Part shown: in pieces, positions 22,020-33,769 of the stretch
Layout: every line of letters starts with the position of its first letter
Numbering within the stretch: position 1 is the first letter of the stretch
Assembly (NCBI RefSeq): GCF_024586455.1
Contig: NC_065922.1
Coordinates: forward strand, 34,654,089-34,718,088
Reading direction: 5' to 3'
DNA: 64,000 nt
Origin: Bactrocera neohumeralis
Lineage: Eukaryota > Arthropoda > Insecta > Diptera > Tephritidae
Made by a program: the position numbers and the translations under genes
The notes under the pieces: generated by a model
The model's input: only the letters and a program-made list of their open reading frames with translations
Databases searched by the model: none
Told to the model about the DNA's origin: nothing

Positions 22020-23420
22020 TTCACCCCAATATTTTGGAATATTAAAAGTAATCCGAAATTAAATCAAAGGGAAATCAGGCAAAGCATTCACGAAGTCGTA
22101 TAATTTATCTGATTGAATACTGTTACATTTACTTACACTTTCTATCTAAAAACACTTCAACGAAACTACCCACTTTTTACGACAATAATTAAGTCATTCC
22201 ATAACAAATTGAACATTGTTATATTTTAGAGTGTCAGATAGATCAATTCAACTTGTCTCATACAAAAGAACAAACTAAAATTAATGTATTTTATCAAAAA
22301 ATGTATTCATATATTTCTTTAACATTCAACAAAATTGGTTGTATGGAAGTAGGAGAAGAAGCATTACATCTTCTTACTAAAAACTACCGCGCTAAAATCT
22401 TTGACACGTTTATCAGAGGAAATTTTGGTGATCTTCCTGGGACATCAGAAAACCAAAAAATCTGCTAGAAGCTATTTACTTTTGCCTGAAACTAGAAAAT
22501 CCAACTTTTAGAGCAAAACTTGCTATTATTCAGTATGCAATTAGTTATCAACATCAACATCCTAGGCAACAATATTAGCAACATAAACATTTTCTAGCAT
22601 TTAGTCCAATATCCCGAATTATCTTTCATACAAAAAGCAACTCAAACCTTTAATCCCTACAGATAACAAAGCTTTCTTCTATATCAAGTAGACGAAAAAC
22701 ATAGCTATTAAAACCAAAATCCATTTAATCAACTACCAAGTAATCCCTCTTCAAACCACAAAAACCACCTCATCCCATGACGTAGAGGTTAGCTTAAAAA
22801 CAGATGCTATCGATTACGCCAGTAAATCAAACAGCTAATTCACTGTCAAACTACCATGTAATTTTTCCAAAAAATAAAAAAAATAACTGAACCAAAAGTT
22901 CAAAGAAACTTTCACGTAAATTCAAATTTTGAACCTTACAGCGAGTAAAATTACCAATACAGCAATGACTACCAAAAAACAACTAAAACTACAATTCTTC
23001 CGATTCCACACAAACCGACGAAAACGAACAATCGCTAGACCTGACAGATGTTCATATTTTAGATTGAATAGCTCTTCGTTATCTTGTTTTAATTGCTATA
23101 CGAAGTGCGGAGAAATTACAAAATATTAGTTGATGTAGTTTTCAATAAAAACTATATACCAAAAAATCAAATTTAGCACCAAATCTTGGAGCTAAATATC
23201 ACGTGCATCATTTGCCAGTTACCAGTCAAAATACTCGAACGAGTCAAATTGAACTCAACGGATGGACCATCTGAGACGAAAGAGATAATTTCCAAAAGAC
23301 AAATGCCAAAGAATGTTCTTCCGAATGATAATAAACATTCCTCATTGAATCTGAAGGTTCTGTATTTTTTCTTTAAACAAGTAGGAAGTAGGAAGTAGTA
23401 GTTCGAATCACAGCAATTAA
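22020..23420 (+). pseudogene. Ty3/gypsy-type gag and protease-region relic
   Basis: After a leader at 22020-22240, the frame 22253-22468 reads VFYQKMYSYISLTFNKIGCM, then EALHLLTKNY and DTFIRGNFGDLP. That is the gag capsid pattern of insect gypsy elements (DTFVRGLNGDLP). In a shifted frame it continues LLEAYYFCLKLENPTFRAKL, then a Gln/His-rich and later Asn/Lys-rich stretch. Sequence from 23060 may be protease region (ALRYLVLIAI, later KYHVHHLPV) but has several stops. No CCHC, RT, integrase or LTR pair is found. The element is truncated and dead. Confidence 0.75.
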
Positions 23421-23890
23421 GCACACATTAATTTGAAGAAGTAAAATTGTGTTTAATTTGTTGTTAATTAAAACATTAAAATGTTCAAAAAAAAATATTT
23501 TCAACTCAAATAATGTAAATGTTAACATCTTTATGCTATTTTGAGCATTCTCAAAGTTTATACACCCTCATATTCATACACTGTCATTTCTTTTGTTAAT
23601 TAAATTAAATTATTTCATTTAATCAATATAGAAATTATATTATTTTTCTCAAAAGTATGCCGGTTGCCGGATTTTTATCAAATATTAGTGCAAACCCTAC
23701 TTTGGTTAATTTGAATTGGAGTAAAATTAATAAAAATATGTTATGAGCATAAGTTTATTTAAACAAATAATTTTAACAAAATAAGTACATGCCTATAAAA
23801 TTGTTTACATTGATTTTATCATAAGCACTCATAGATTTGGGGTAACACGTTTAACAATTGATGTTGATGAGTTGACATTTATTGATTCAC
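23421..23890. other. Unannotated AT-rich stretch
   Basis: No gene or repeat is recognised. Confidence 0.4.
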
Positions 23891-23892
23891 TC

Positions 23893-24065
23893 GTTAATAT
23901 TTTCGTTTGGTCACCTCAGCAGACAAACAACAAACAACAAACATCATTATATGTCATACAACAAAAAGTAATGTGGATCGTGTCAATGAAACTCGAACAA
24001 CTAGTAAGGCCGAGTGAGAGATCAGTACAATCAATACAGTATGAGAAAATTATTTGTAAATGAGA
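23893..24065 (+). promoter_or_regulatory. Promoter-like unit, tandem copy 1
   Basis: It begins GTTAATATTTTC, has CTCAGCA near 23915 and a TCAGTAC initiator-like site at 24022, and ends with CAGTATGAGAAAAT. Copy 2 follows about 260-275 bp downstream with the same parts in the same order. No TATA box is seen at -30. Function is inferred only from the initiator match and the downstream splice donor. Confidence 0.4.
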
Positions 24066-24154
24066 AGAATAACTAAAGAGAATTGCTGAGCAACAAATAA
24101 AGTGCTTACTCTTAATTACTCAATTTACACAAGCACGAGCTCTCCTTTGTTTGT

Positions 24155-24345
24155 GTTAATATTTTCACTTGCTCAGCTCAGCATGCAAAAATTCCTTGTG
24201 ACTTGTTTTGCATGTAGCAGCATGGTTTGATAAAGAGAAGAGCCTGCCGTTATTCGTGTCAATTGAAGGTTAACAACTATTGGAGCGAAGTGAAAAATCA
24301 GTGCATTTGGTGCAGTATAAGAAAATTTGTTATTAAATCGGGAAG
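24155..24345 (+). promoter_or_regulatory. Promoter-like unit, tandem copy 2
   Basis: Same order as copy 1: GTTAATATTTTC, CTCAGCTCAGCA, then 'gtgtcaatt', a TCAGTGC initiator-like site with A at 24300, then CAGTATAAGAAAAT. It is followed by about 270 bp of A-rich sequence resembling a fly 5' UTR and by a strong splice-donor match at 24569. If real, it is the first non-coding exon of a plus-strand transcript. Confidence 0.4.
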
Positions 24346-24568
24346 CCTATTGAGGAAAAAATAAAATATTAAATAAGTGAATAAAAATATAGAAAAGGTG
24401 TAATGTGGGAAATATAAATATATATACATATATACGTGAAATTAAAGTGCAAATGTTTTAGTAGCAGGTAAAAAAAATGTGTGGAAGTGAATGTCAGCAA
24501 ATAAAACCCAAAATGTGAAAAGTTGTATTGAAACTGAGGCATAAAACAAAGTCGACTTAAGCAAGTGG

Positions 24569-24574
24569 GTAAGT
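24569..24574 (+). other. Candidate splice donor (GTAAGT)
   Basis: The site AGTGG|GTAAGT is a close match to the fly donor consensus. It ends the A-rich stretch that follows the TCAGTGC initiator-like site at 24298-24304, giving a hypothetical exon of about 270 bp without a long reading frame. Confidence 0.35.
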
Positions 24575-24599
24575 TGTACAAAAATTAGGGATAAGATGG

Positions 24600-25089
24600 G
24601 ATAAAAAGAGATGCTAGTTAAAGTACATATGTAATTTTGTGCTAGTCATACACAAGTATGTATTTATTTGCTTAATCAAATTCCTTTTCGTGAACGGCTT
24701 ACTTATTTCATTGATAGTCTCGAAATCTACATTGAAATAAAATTGATCATTAATTCAGACTTAATTGCATTGCTTTGTTTATTCGCGTCAACTAAATTTA
24801 AATTAAATACATTTGAAGTGAGATTTATGTACATATGTAGTATCAATACAATCGAATATGCAAAATTTAATATACATATATTCATTATATTAGGCCAATG
24901 AGACTCAGCGCAAAACAACATAATTTTTAAGAAAACGTGTCCATTTTAATTTTGTTAAAATATCACACATTTCGACTGACCTCAAAGGCTTAAAAGAGGT
25001 ATACAGCCCAGAGCAAAGAACGGGCTGATTTGATTAGGTTGGACATTTGTCTGGTATCCGTATACTTAACAACATATGTTTAAACAATC
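24600..25089. other. Unannotated AT-rich stretch
   Basis: No gene is recognised. Short overlapping frames on both strands at 24668-24921 show no motif. Confidence 0.4.
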
Positions 25090-25250
25090 TATTATAGGGT
25101 CTAAGGTCACCCGAAAGTTCAAAAATCTTTATATTACATATATGGCGGCTAAGTGAAGTACTGATCCGATCCAACCCATTTTTGGCATTCAGACTTACCA
25201 TTAACAAATAAGGATTCTTCACGAATTTCTGTTATACTTGTATATCTCAC
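25090..25250 (-). repeat. Dispersed repeat family A fragment
   Basis: Reverse-complemented it matches the 15.7 and 53.9 kb copies. 'gaaagttcaaaaatctttatatta' corresponds to their 'taatttaaagattttccaactt' segment, and 'atggcggctaagtgaag' and 'ctgatccgatccaaccc' also correspond. Confidence 0.6.
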
Positions 25251-27000
25251 ACACGCTTGAACAGTTTTGGTTCGATTTAGAAAATTTTTGTTTATAAGGT
25301 GACTTCTGGCATTAAAACATATGTATATTTTCTAAAAATCAAATAGCGACTGTATTTAGAGAAATAATTGCTTTATATGAAAAAATATTTTTTACTTTCA
25401 TTAATATTTGGTTATCGGAAGATTTTATTAAGTCTTCAACAATAATCTGCTAATATTTCTTTGTTCTATTTCCCTTCATAGCACTTTTCCATTACGAAAC
25501 TGCCGTGATGGAACTCGCCTTGTTCGCCACTCACAGCAATCAAATTTGCTAGAAAGAAATTTAAATGAGAGTTCTGCATACGCATTTTTAAGGACATGTA
25601 TAATATGCCCTTAAGCTTTATATGGCAGGCGAGTTTTGCCAGATCGTTCAGTTTTACTTCAAAGCTCTTAAACTTTATCAATTGACGTATGTGTTCACTT
25701 TATATCCTCTTTAATTTTTGCCTCGCTGCATTAGTGGAATTTCTCTTTCAGTTATAAAAATACACAGCATAATTTTTTTTCAGCCGAACTTTATGTGGAA
25801 TGGTGGCAATATAAAATCATCAGAGCCCACTAAATGATCTTTTTTTTTAATTTTTGGGGCTTGGAGTGAATGATTTACGCTTAGGCCACATTTTCATTCT
25901 ATGTTGATTCTCTCTGTCCCTACTACTGAATTTGCAAATAAAACACGAACATTTTGTGTAACCAAGCTCTAGTCCAGCGCAAGTGCAATGACTTTAGAAT
26001 CACCATACATTTTTCAGGCGTTTTACTGTATTAAGAGTAATATACATATGCTATGCTCAGTCTATAGATATCGTCATAATTTCATTAATTTTAGAAACAT
26101 GAACTTATATTCCCTCTCATTCAAAAATTTCAAATTTTATACATTATTCCTTTAATAATAAATTATTTTTAAGTTTTGTTAGATAGACCACGCTCTCAAT
26201 TTTTCCGAAAGCGAATACTAAAGCTTATAAGGGTAAATTTAGTTGTAATTTCTTGCAGCTCTCTTCTAATGTACATAACTCGTGTTTTTCTGTGATTGAT
26301 ATTCCTCTGTAGTTCAATAACTTTTATATTGCTATATACGCATGCCAATAAAAAGATACTACGTGTAGGTGTGAAGAAATTTTGAAAGAAAATACAAACG
26401 GGGAAAATTGCAGCAGCAAGTTTTACTGCAACACAACACCTTTGGGTATTGTATCGTTGTTGGTTTCGAACAGCGATGCTTATACATATGCCAGAGAACC
26501 TGTAGAGTGAAGAACGAGTGCCAGAGAAAACTTTTATGGTTACAAAATTGATGTCTTCAACAAAAATATGCGCACACACTTGTGAGACTAAAATTTTACT
26601 TCTCTTGGCCTGTTACCAATTCCATCAATCAACACGTGTATATCTCAGGTGCTTGCAATCAATGTTATGTATTTAGATTTACAACTAACTTATATTCATA
26701 TTACTATATATGATTGTATATTAGCCAATTCTAAAGCCCAAATTTCCATTGAAGTAAGCCAAAAGAAAGGGTTTAAATATTTAATTAGTGGGCTTGGAAA
26801 GTGCATGGATATACTTATTCCGACCTGTATGTATATACATATAGAAGAATTTAGATAAAGTTATGGAAGTAGCTTAAATTATACTTAAATATCAATATAA
26901 TTGTAAGATGTTTGCTTGCTTTGTCTCATTTGTCCAATGATGTGATTTTCATAAGCGATGAAAAGCATTTAAGAAGGGAATGCGATCTTCCGATTTCGGT
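25251..27000. other. Unannotated AT-rich stretch
   Basis: The 127-codon minus-strand frame at 26196-26579 is the longest here. It has no recognisable domain and I do not annotate it. No repeat ends are seen. Confidence 0.4.
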
Positions 27001-27039
27001 TTAAGATATCTATTTTCACATTGTCTTAGGATGTGTCAA

Positions 27040-27290
27040 AAATATTGTCCAATGAAATTTTGGTTAAAAAAGTTTGAAGGATGTGGGATACATTAAACCT
27101 ATTAGAGGGCAAGCCACACCTACTTTTATCAAAATTCAAATCAAAATGTTTCCAATGCGATACCTTGTACCAAATAATGGTCTTGTAAAGGTTTAGTTAG
27201 GATTTCTCACAGGGCTGACAGATAGTAATCCAATTTCAACTCGTCTCTTCATCCTGTTCATTTATATATATGTACCACTGTATGTCGACC
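27040..27290 (+). repeat. Dispersed repeat family A fragment
   Basis: Shares 'ttagagggc', 'gccacaccta', 'ccaatttcaactcgtct' and 'catcctgttcatttatatata' with the 15.9-16.25 kb part of the long family A copy. Confidence 0.6.
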
Positions 27291-28590
27291 TTTGTTACCA
27301 TCTCTCTAACACTTGCCTGATGATTTCCAAGCATCATATCCTTAACTACTTTTTAATATTTTTACCAGTCGAAGAAGAGTAAGGTTGTCTAGAATGAGGC
27401 ATGTCTTAAACGATATCTCGTCCGCCCTTAAAGGCTTTGTATTACTCGTAGGCTTGTGTTTTTGAACCACCGTTTGCCGTTTCTAACATTCCCACGGACT
27501 CCGCACATGAAATTTGGTTAGAAATACAAACTTGAGACAATTTTTTTTTCGATATTTTTATCGACAGTCCTGCCAACTTAGCAAAATACACTTTTTGCAA
27601 TATTATTTACGCTGGGAATTTAACTACATTTTCCAGTACATTTTTTTCACAATGTATATGTTTTTTTCCAATTGCTGTCGCTGCATTTAAGAATTTTATA
27701 TTGTTTAACTATTTCATATTAGTAAATTATTAAATTTAAACGAAAAGTTTTTCTTGTCTTTGTATTAATTTATAAAAACATACAAAAACGGATATGTGTT
27801 TCATAATTAAGTTCGTTTCTACGCCCTCCATTTATTTATAGAAATTTTCTATTTGTCTTTCATTTGTATAAAATTGCATATTCTTCGAAGCAAAAATCTC
27901 ATGCAAGAATTGGTTACAAGTTTGTCTACAAAAATATAGTCGTAAATAAAGTTGCAATGCAGTGGAGGAAGAAGCCTATTGCTTACCGTAAAGGGCAGGA
28001 AATGGAGACTTCATAAGAAAAAAAGTTTTGTTATATGAGACAGTATAAACAGTATACACTCTGTGGAAGAAAATTTTGGCTGTCACCTGAATGTGGAACT
28101 GTCGGACATATTCTAACAACAACTAAATTCTTTAGCGTATAACATCTTAGTTATACTCGCTACGAACGGGCATTGCAACGCAAGAGTATTAAATGCCAAT
28201 GTCAAAAATGCATCTCAGTCCAATTTATTTGAATACGGCAAAATGGATGTTTGCAAAATGTGCGGTGTTAAGCTCAAAGTCAGTTGCATTCCATTTTTAC
28301 TATTTTTTGCTGGCAGCGATGCTATCCAACTCGAGCACTTTTGAACGAACGAAAATATGTGTTTTAAAGCATATTGTGGAATGACTGGAAAAATTGGGGA
28401 AAGTTAATTTAATGCTTCTTTATAATGTTAGAAAAAGTACTTAGCCATAGACTGTTTACTGACTACATAATTTAGAATGTACCTCGGTAGACTTTACAAT
28501 TATGATTGGATAGAAGTGCTCTTTTTTAATTTTCATATGTTGAATTGAACTGAAACTTTAGGCTGTGTGTACAAAACAATAACAAAAAAT
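27291..28590. other. Unannotated AT-rich stretch
   Basis: No gene, repeat terminus or RNA structure is recognised. Confidence 0.4.
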
Positions 28591-28594
28591 TCGA

Positions 28595-28985
28595 CTAAAG
28601 TACCCTTTACAGATACTAAAGATCGTTTCAGTTTATACTATGGTAGCTATATGCTAGAGTGATTCGATCTAAGCAATTTATTTCGAGATGGCATTGTTGC
28701 CCTAGGCCATAACATACATTACTTGAAGATATCTCGTCAAATGAAACACTTTTCTGTACAAACACGCATTCCAATCATAAAAATTTTAGCTGAATGGTAT
28801 AGTGGTCCCCTATCGTCGGTTCTGTGCAAAGAGCAGTTTTTTTCTTAGAAAGACCGAGTGCACAATTTCAGATAAATATCGTCGTGCCGATCATTTATAT
28901 GTATTTTAAAGTCTCTGACGTTGCCTGCAGCCTTTTACAAACTTCGTGGCAATCGTAATATTCCCTGTTCAGAGTATAAATAATA
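28595..28985 (-). repeat. Dispersed repeat family B copy, minus orientation
   Basis: Reverse complement of the family: 'gatatctcgtcaaatg', 'cattccaatcat', 'tatagtggtcc', 'cttagaaagac', 'ttcagataaatatcg' and, at the far end, 'acttcgtgg' and 'ccctgttcagagta'. The order is that of 59565-60200 reversed. Confidence 0.75.
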
Positions 28986-30620
28986 CAGAAAATAACGGAC
29001 ACCTCCCCTATACGTATATGCATATGCTTGACATTTATGCTAAAAAACATTATTTGGCTACCCTTCGTGCTCTCTGCAATTTTTCTTCAATTTATTAAAA
29101 TTCCATTTGTTTCTGTAGGCATTTTACACAAAGCAAAGTAAATACTTCAGGCGAAATAATGGGTGAAAAAAAATTGATCGTTATAATGGAAACTAAAATA
29201 AAGAAAGGAAGAAAAATTCAAACTGTAAAAGTCAACAAGTGTGCGCATCGATTCACAGAAAGTGATTTTAAAAAGTGTTGCAATGAAAAAGAAAATTAAC
29301 TCAAGAGTAAAAAGAGACAAGAAGGAACTGGAACCAGCGACTTGTAAAATACCCAAAAAACAAAAAATCATGAACACATCAACGTACAGTATTATTATAC
29401 AAAATCCAAAGTAAATTCCATACAAGTAAATAATAAACGACTAAAGCCATTTATAAAACTGACAGGCAACAGATGATTTCAAACTGAGGGAATCGAAGCG
29501 AAAATGAAGCAGGAAAGAAAGATGAGATAAAAAGGAATCTTGGCAAATAATAATGTACATAGGTGTGTAAATAAATGCCAACAGGTACGAATATTGGGAA
29601 AAGCAAAGAGCGAAAGCTTATTGCTGTCACTCTTTTAACTTTTCTTTAACTTGCAGTTAAATCTTGCTTATGATTATTTGTGGAGGAACTCAATACAGTA
29701 TAGATCCACCGGGGCGTATGAGTGACGTTGTTTGGTTGGTTATGGTAGCGATTTAAATGGTATTTGAAAAATAATTCTAAATTGATATGAAGAAAAGTTC
29801 GTAGAAAGTTTGAAGGCATTATTAATTTTTAAAACATTTCCATGCAAAAAAATCTATCAAAATGTTTCTTTCTGTCACAGGTTATGAAAAAAACACGCTT
29901 ATGTATATTATTGACGCTTGTTGAAGAAAAAAATACATTTTTGCAAATTCTGCTGGTCTCTACACCTTTTTGTGTAATTTATGCGTATGATAAATTTCCG
30001 TCCAAACCTTTTTGCAGTCACTTATTTATTCATTTTGTTATAAATTGCGACTTAATAGTTTTAGCTTAACACATATAAAACTAATGCATTTAATGTATGC
30101 TCGCGCAGCTTGTGTCCGTAATAATGTTGTCTCTTATAAGGTTTAGCTTCATTTATCTTTATGGAGATATGTTTGATTTCCAGCATGAATTTGGGCACCT
30201 GCCTTCCTTTCACTGTCCTTCCATATTCATGTGAAAATTTCTTCATTTGCGAGCGCCTCTGCTTTTTGTTTCATAGTGTGAACTTAGGGAGTTGAATAAC
30301 CATATCAACACTGCTGCTCTGGCTGCCGTACACAGAGTCTGCTAACAGCAGCAGTTTAAGTCATAAGTTGTGTACGTGACCTTTTATATTTATCCGCACA
30401 CATCACTTATTACGGTGAGTAGCACACTGTTAAATACTAAGTCCACCTCTTCACTTTTCTTTTATTTTATTTTTTTGTACCTTTCTGATTTTACAGTCTC
30501 ATTTCTGCATAATATTTTGGAATATGTATTCTTATTACTATTGGTAGCCTTAATAGTTTATATTTGCCAGAATTATTTTTAGATATAAACTATATAACAG
30601 ATTTATATACATATTCCTAT
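28986..30620. other. Unannotated stretch with a purine-rich segment
   Basis: Positions 29150-29590 are A/G-rich and resemble fly 5'-UTR composition, ending near 'ccaacaggtacg' (29578-29589), which could be a donor. No long frame is found, and no firm call is possible. Confidence 0.3.
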
Positions 30621-30623
30621 ATT

Positions 30624-31006
30624 TTGGGTAGTCGAAAAAGTACTTTCGTATTTTGCTAATAAATGTCGTTGCAGTCGTATATCACCAGTGCTATTAACCA
30701 CATTGTGTCATAGCATATAGTGTTGGAAAGGTGAGAGTAAGCTTCATTTAACAAAAAAATTAAATTTGGAGAAGTTGAAAAAATAACAGCTGTTCAAAAA
30801 TGAGAAAAATAATGAAGAGTTTCGCTATATTTTTAAATTTTTGTATTAAAAAGGTTTACACTGGTGGAATAATGTTTTCAGCGGAAAAATGGCAAAAAGT
30901 GGTCGCCCAAAATGGTACATATTTGTTTATTTATTTATTAGTATAAATATAAAAAAATTAGTTGAAGTTTGATTAGAAATACCAAAAGACTTTTTCGACT
31001 ACGCAA
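30624..31006 (+). mobile_element. Internally deleted mariner element
   Basis: Inverted repeats: TTGGGTAGTCGAAAAAGT on the left and, reversed, TTGCGTAGTCGAAAAAGT on the right. Translated remnants in shifted frames are NNEEFRYIFKFLYKKG near 30810-30855, like a mariner N-terminus, and EKWQKVVAQNGTY near 30887-30922, like the mariner C-terminal RWQKVVDQNGTY. The helix-turn-helix and catalytic core between them are gone. The second copy of the family is at 13952-14217 in the other orientation. Confidence 0.85.
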
Positions 31007-31009
31007 TAA

Positions 31010-32770
31010 TTATATTACATGCTGCTAAGCGAATATATAGTAATCCTTGCCGTAAAGAATAAATGTGACTAGTATAGTTTTGTTGGAACTGGGTAATGAT
31101 AATGTGCTAAAGGGAACGATCCGTCTACGTGCTAACTGTTATACGTGTGCTTCTTCTCGGTTTTTTATTTAGGCGGCATATACTCTTTTCAATCTTAAAG
31201 TTTTCAACCGGAAATCCGATAAACACTTGGTTTTTTATTCGTTTTCTTTAAAGATTCGTTTATATATCTATTTTACATCTGACACAAAAATTGTAAGTTC
31301 ATATCAAACTCTTTCGAATACCACGCAGAGAGGTTAATTAAATAATCATTAAAATTTTTCACAAATTTGTTAAGCTAAAATTTTTAGCCGGGTTTTTCAA
31401 ATGTTTTTTAATGAAATGCGAAGTACATATGTATTTTGAGAAATATATTTCGGGCTAGAAAGGAAAATTATGATTTATTGTTTTAGTTTTATGCAAACTG
31501 AGTTTTCTTAACGTTTTTACACGTGATTAATAATTATTGTGGAAACTGCGGCAAAAAAGCGAGTTGGGCGCATAAAATGTTCGTTTTCAAAAGATTCACC
31601 CTTGCTGTCAGCTTGTGCGGGATGATAAACTTTTTGTATGAGAACTGAAAGTGGAAAATTTACATATTAGACATTTAAAAAAATGGAAAGGCAAAAACAC
31701 ACGCAGCGTTTTTTAAATATTCCCCATGAAATATAAATTACGGCACTTAGGTGCCATTATACAGACCACAAGTTATGACGTTATGCTTGTTTAAACTTTT
31801 TTAATGCTAGCTTGAACAGCTTATATCCTTGTGTAGTTTTTGTACGCAACTGCAACCGACTTATTTATTATGTATTATTTTTTTGCACCCGCTGAACGGA
31901 ACACCTTTAGCAAGCATATCTACTAAGCAGTAGGAGGAGTGTTATCACGCGATATTTGGAAAACTCGCATACCAAAAAGTGGAAAGTTGTAGTGACTATT
32001 TTCTATCTTGTGATTTATGCTTTTAACGTACTTTTTCATAAAGTGACCTTTTTTACAGCAGACTGTTATGCAAAGTAAAAGTATTCAAACGAGCATGTAT
32101 GGTTGCATAGGAATGTAGTATATATATAGACACTTATAAAAGTATGTTAGATACTATAAATTGCTCTATAACATTAAATTCATTGAATATCTTCTTTGAA
32201 ATGTTCATGAAAATGGTAAGGTTGGCCTCATAAGATTGTAAATAATTTAAATATTACTTTAATATATTATAAACTTTTTTAGATACATGTCTGCTCTTAT
32301 ATGGTTGACAATACAACCTAATTAATATATGTATGTATGTATTTCAAACTTTTAACAAATAAATGCATTCATTTAAACAGTTTGTCGAATTAATAAATTA
32401 TTTCGAGTTTGTCAATAAATATCACTATTTGTATATTTCACATATATATAAATCTGTACGCACTCTTTACAGTCTTCATGACTCAGTTTTCTTAACAATT
32501 TACGAAAATTAATGTTTATTGCGCATGGTTGTCTCCTAAAGAACACGCAATTTTAACTTTCATGGTGGGTGCTTTATCAAGGGGAAAACTTTTAATTGCT
32601 ACAAAAGAAAATGTATAGTGCTTGCACGCTTAAAACATACTAACACGACGAAATGTGAAATTCCTTAACGAACTAGCAACTACTGTACTTTGGGAAATAT
32701 ATTTTCTATAGAATAAAGGAAAACCTTGAAATTTACTTGCACATAAATATTTTCTTTAATGCACCAAAAA
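31010..32770. other. Unannotated AT-rich stretch
   Basis: No gene is recognised. A short similarity between about 31495-31550 and 32480-32530 (shared 'agttttcttaac', then 'ttaat..ttattg.g') may be a local duplication of about 1 kb offset. Confidence 0.35.
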
Positions 32771-32774
32771 CAAG

Positions 32775-32875
32775 GAGAAACTTCAGTTGCACTGAAGCTA
32801 TAAAGATTTCTAGGAATAATCTGATCCCGATCGTTGGGTTTATATGCCAATTCCTTGTTCAGAGTTTAGTAATAT
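32775..32875 (-). repeat. Short family B derivative (ends joined)
   Basis: Reverse-complemented it joins 5' sequence of family B ('actctgaacaagga') to the family's 3' end ('ataGCttcagtgcaactgaag'), with the middle deleted. Confidence 0.6.
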
Positions 32876-33094
32876 CATATTATTACGCGTTCTTAAAAAA
32901 ATAACATTTTTTCGAATAACTAAATAGCAATTAAGATTCTAATTAGGTGAAATTATTTAATCTGTTTAGAACCCGTGATATTTTTGTTTTGTTAATTTAT
33001 CTTGCTAATTGTTGGTTATAATAATTATGAAATATTTTAAAAGAATCCCCAACCATCAACATTGCTACTGACCATTTCTAAAGTCATTAATGTG

Positions 33095-33465
33095 TTTGTT
33101 TACACATTTTTGACCTCTAGTTATGTCCGCCTGTCTGTCCATCACTTTTGAGATATCACTTTAAAATTTTCCAGATGTTCTTTACTTCACAAAAAGTTAT
33201 TTTTATGTGAGAATCCCTAGCAGCGGACCATTATAGCATATAGTTGCCATACAAACTGACCTATTTTCCTTGTATGAAAATTTGTTTATTTGACAAGGTA
33301 TCTTCCCAAAGTTTGGCGTGAATTTTTATCCAAGGCAATGCTAAAATATTCGGAAAAATTTTCCTGATCGGATGACTATATCATATAGCTGTCATAAAAA
33401 CTAAATGAACAAAATCAAATTCTGGTATGGAAACTTCTTTATTTGTGAAGGATATATTTTTTTAG
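33095..33465 (+). repeat. Dispersed repeat family B copy
   Basis: Contains 'tgtccgcctgtctgtcc', 'gagatatcactttaaaattt', 'cggaccattatagcatatag', 'tgccatacaaactgac', a second 'atgactatatcatatagctg' unit and 'atttgtgaaggata'. At least two internal units are present. Confidence 0.8.
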
Positions 33466-33618
33466 GTTCAATCAGAAGGGGGAGTTGAAGAGTTTTACCA
33501 TAAAACGCTTAACACGTACAGTTATTATAGCCGTTATTGGTTAACTTTACATTCGTTTAGCATGCATCGGTTTTAGAATCTTACACACAAACAGTATAAA
33601 AAAATAATATAATAAATA

Positions 33619-33765
33619 TGTGACCTGGTCTACGAAAAGGGGGCTAACGTGCGAAAACTAGTTTTCTGGGAAAAGCTGTTAAAAATAATCGTCAGTTTCT
33701 CGTTATCTCATTAATTGTTCTCCTTTTTTTGACACTTAAGCCCCCTTTTCGTAGACCAGGTCACA
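33619..33765. mobile_element. MITE with 29-bp-class inverted repeats, TA target
   Basis: The left end TGTGACCTGGTCTACGAAAA continues GGGGGCT, and the right end is its near-exact reverse complement. TA at 33617-33618 and 33766-33767 forms the target duplication. Total length is 147 bp and it has no coding capacity. Nearly identical arms suggest fairly recent insertion. Confidence 0.9.
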
Positions 33766-33769
33766 TATC

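Noticed and set aside
20535..22330. The 20.5 and 22.0 kb repeats as an LTR pair enclosing an element
   Set aside because: The repeated sequence includes the start of gag, which cannot lie in an LTR, and the interval between has no retroviral-type coding content.
26196..26579. 127-codon minus-strand frame
   Set aside because: No motif, no conservation within the window and composition like the surrounding non-coding DNA.
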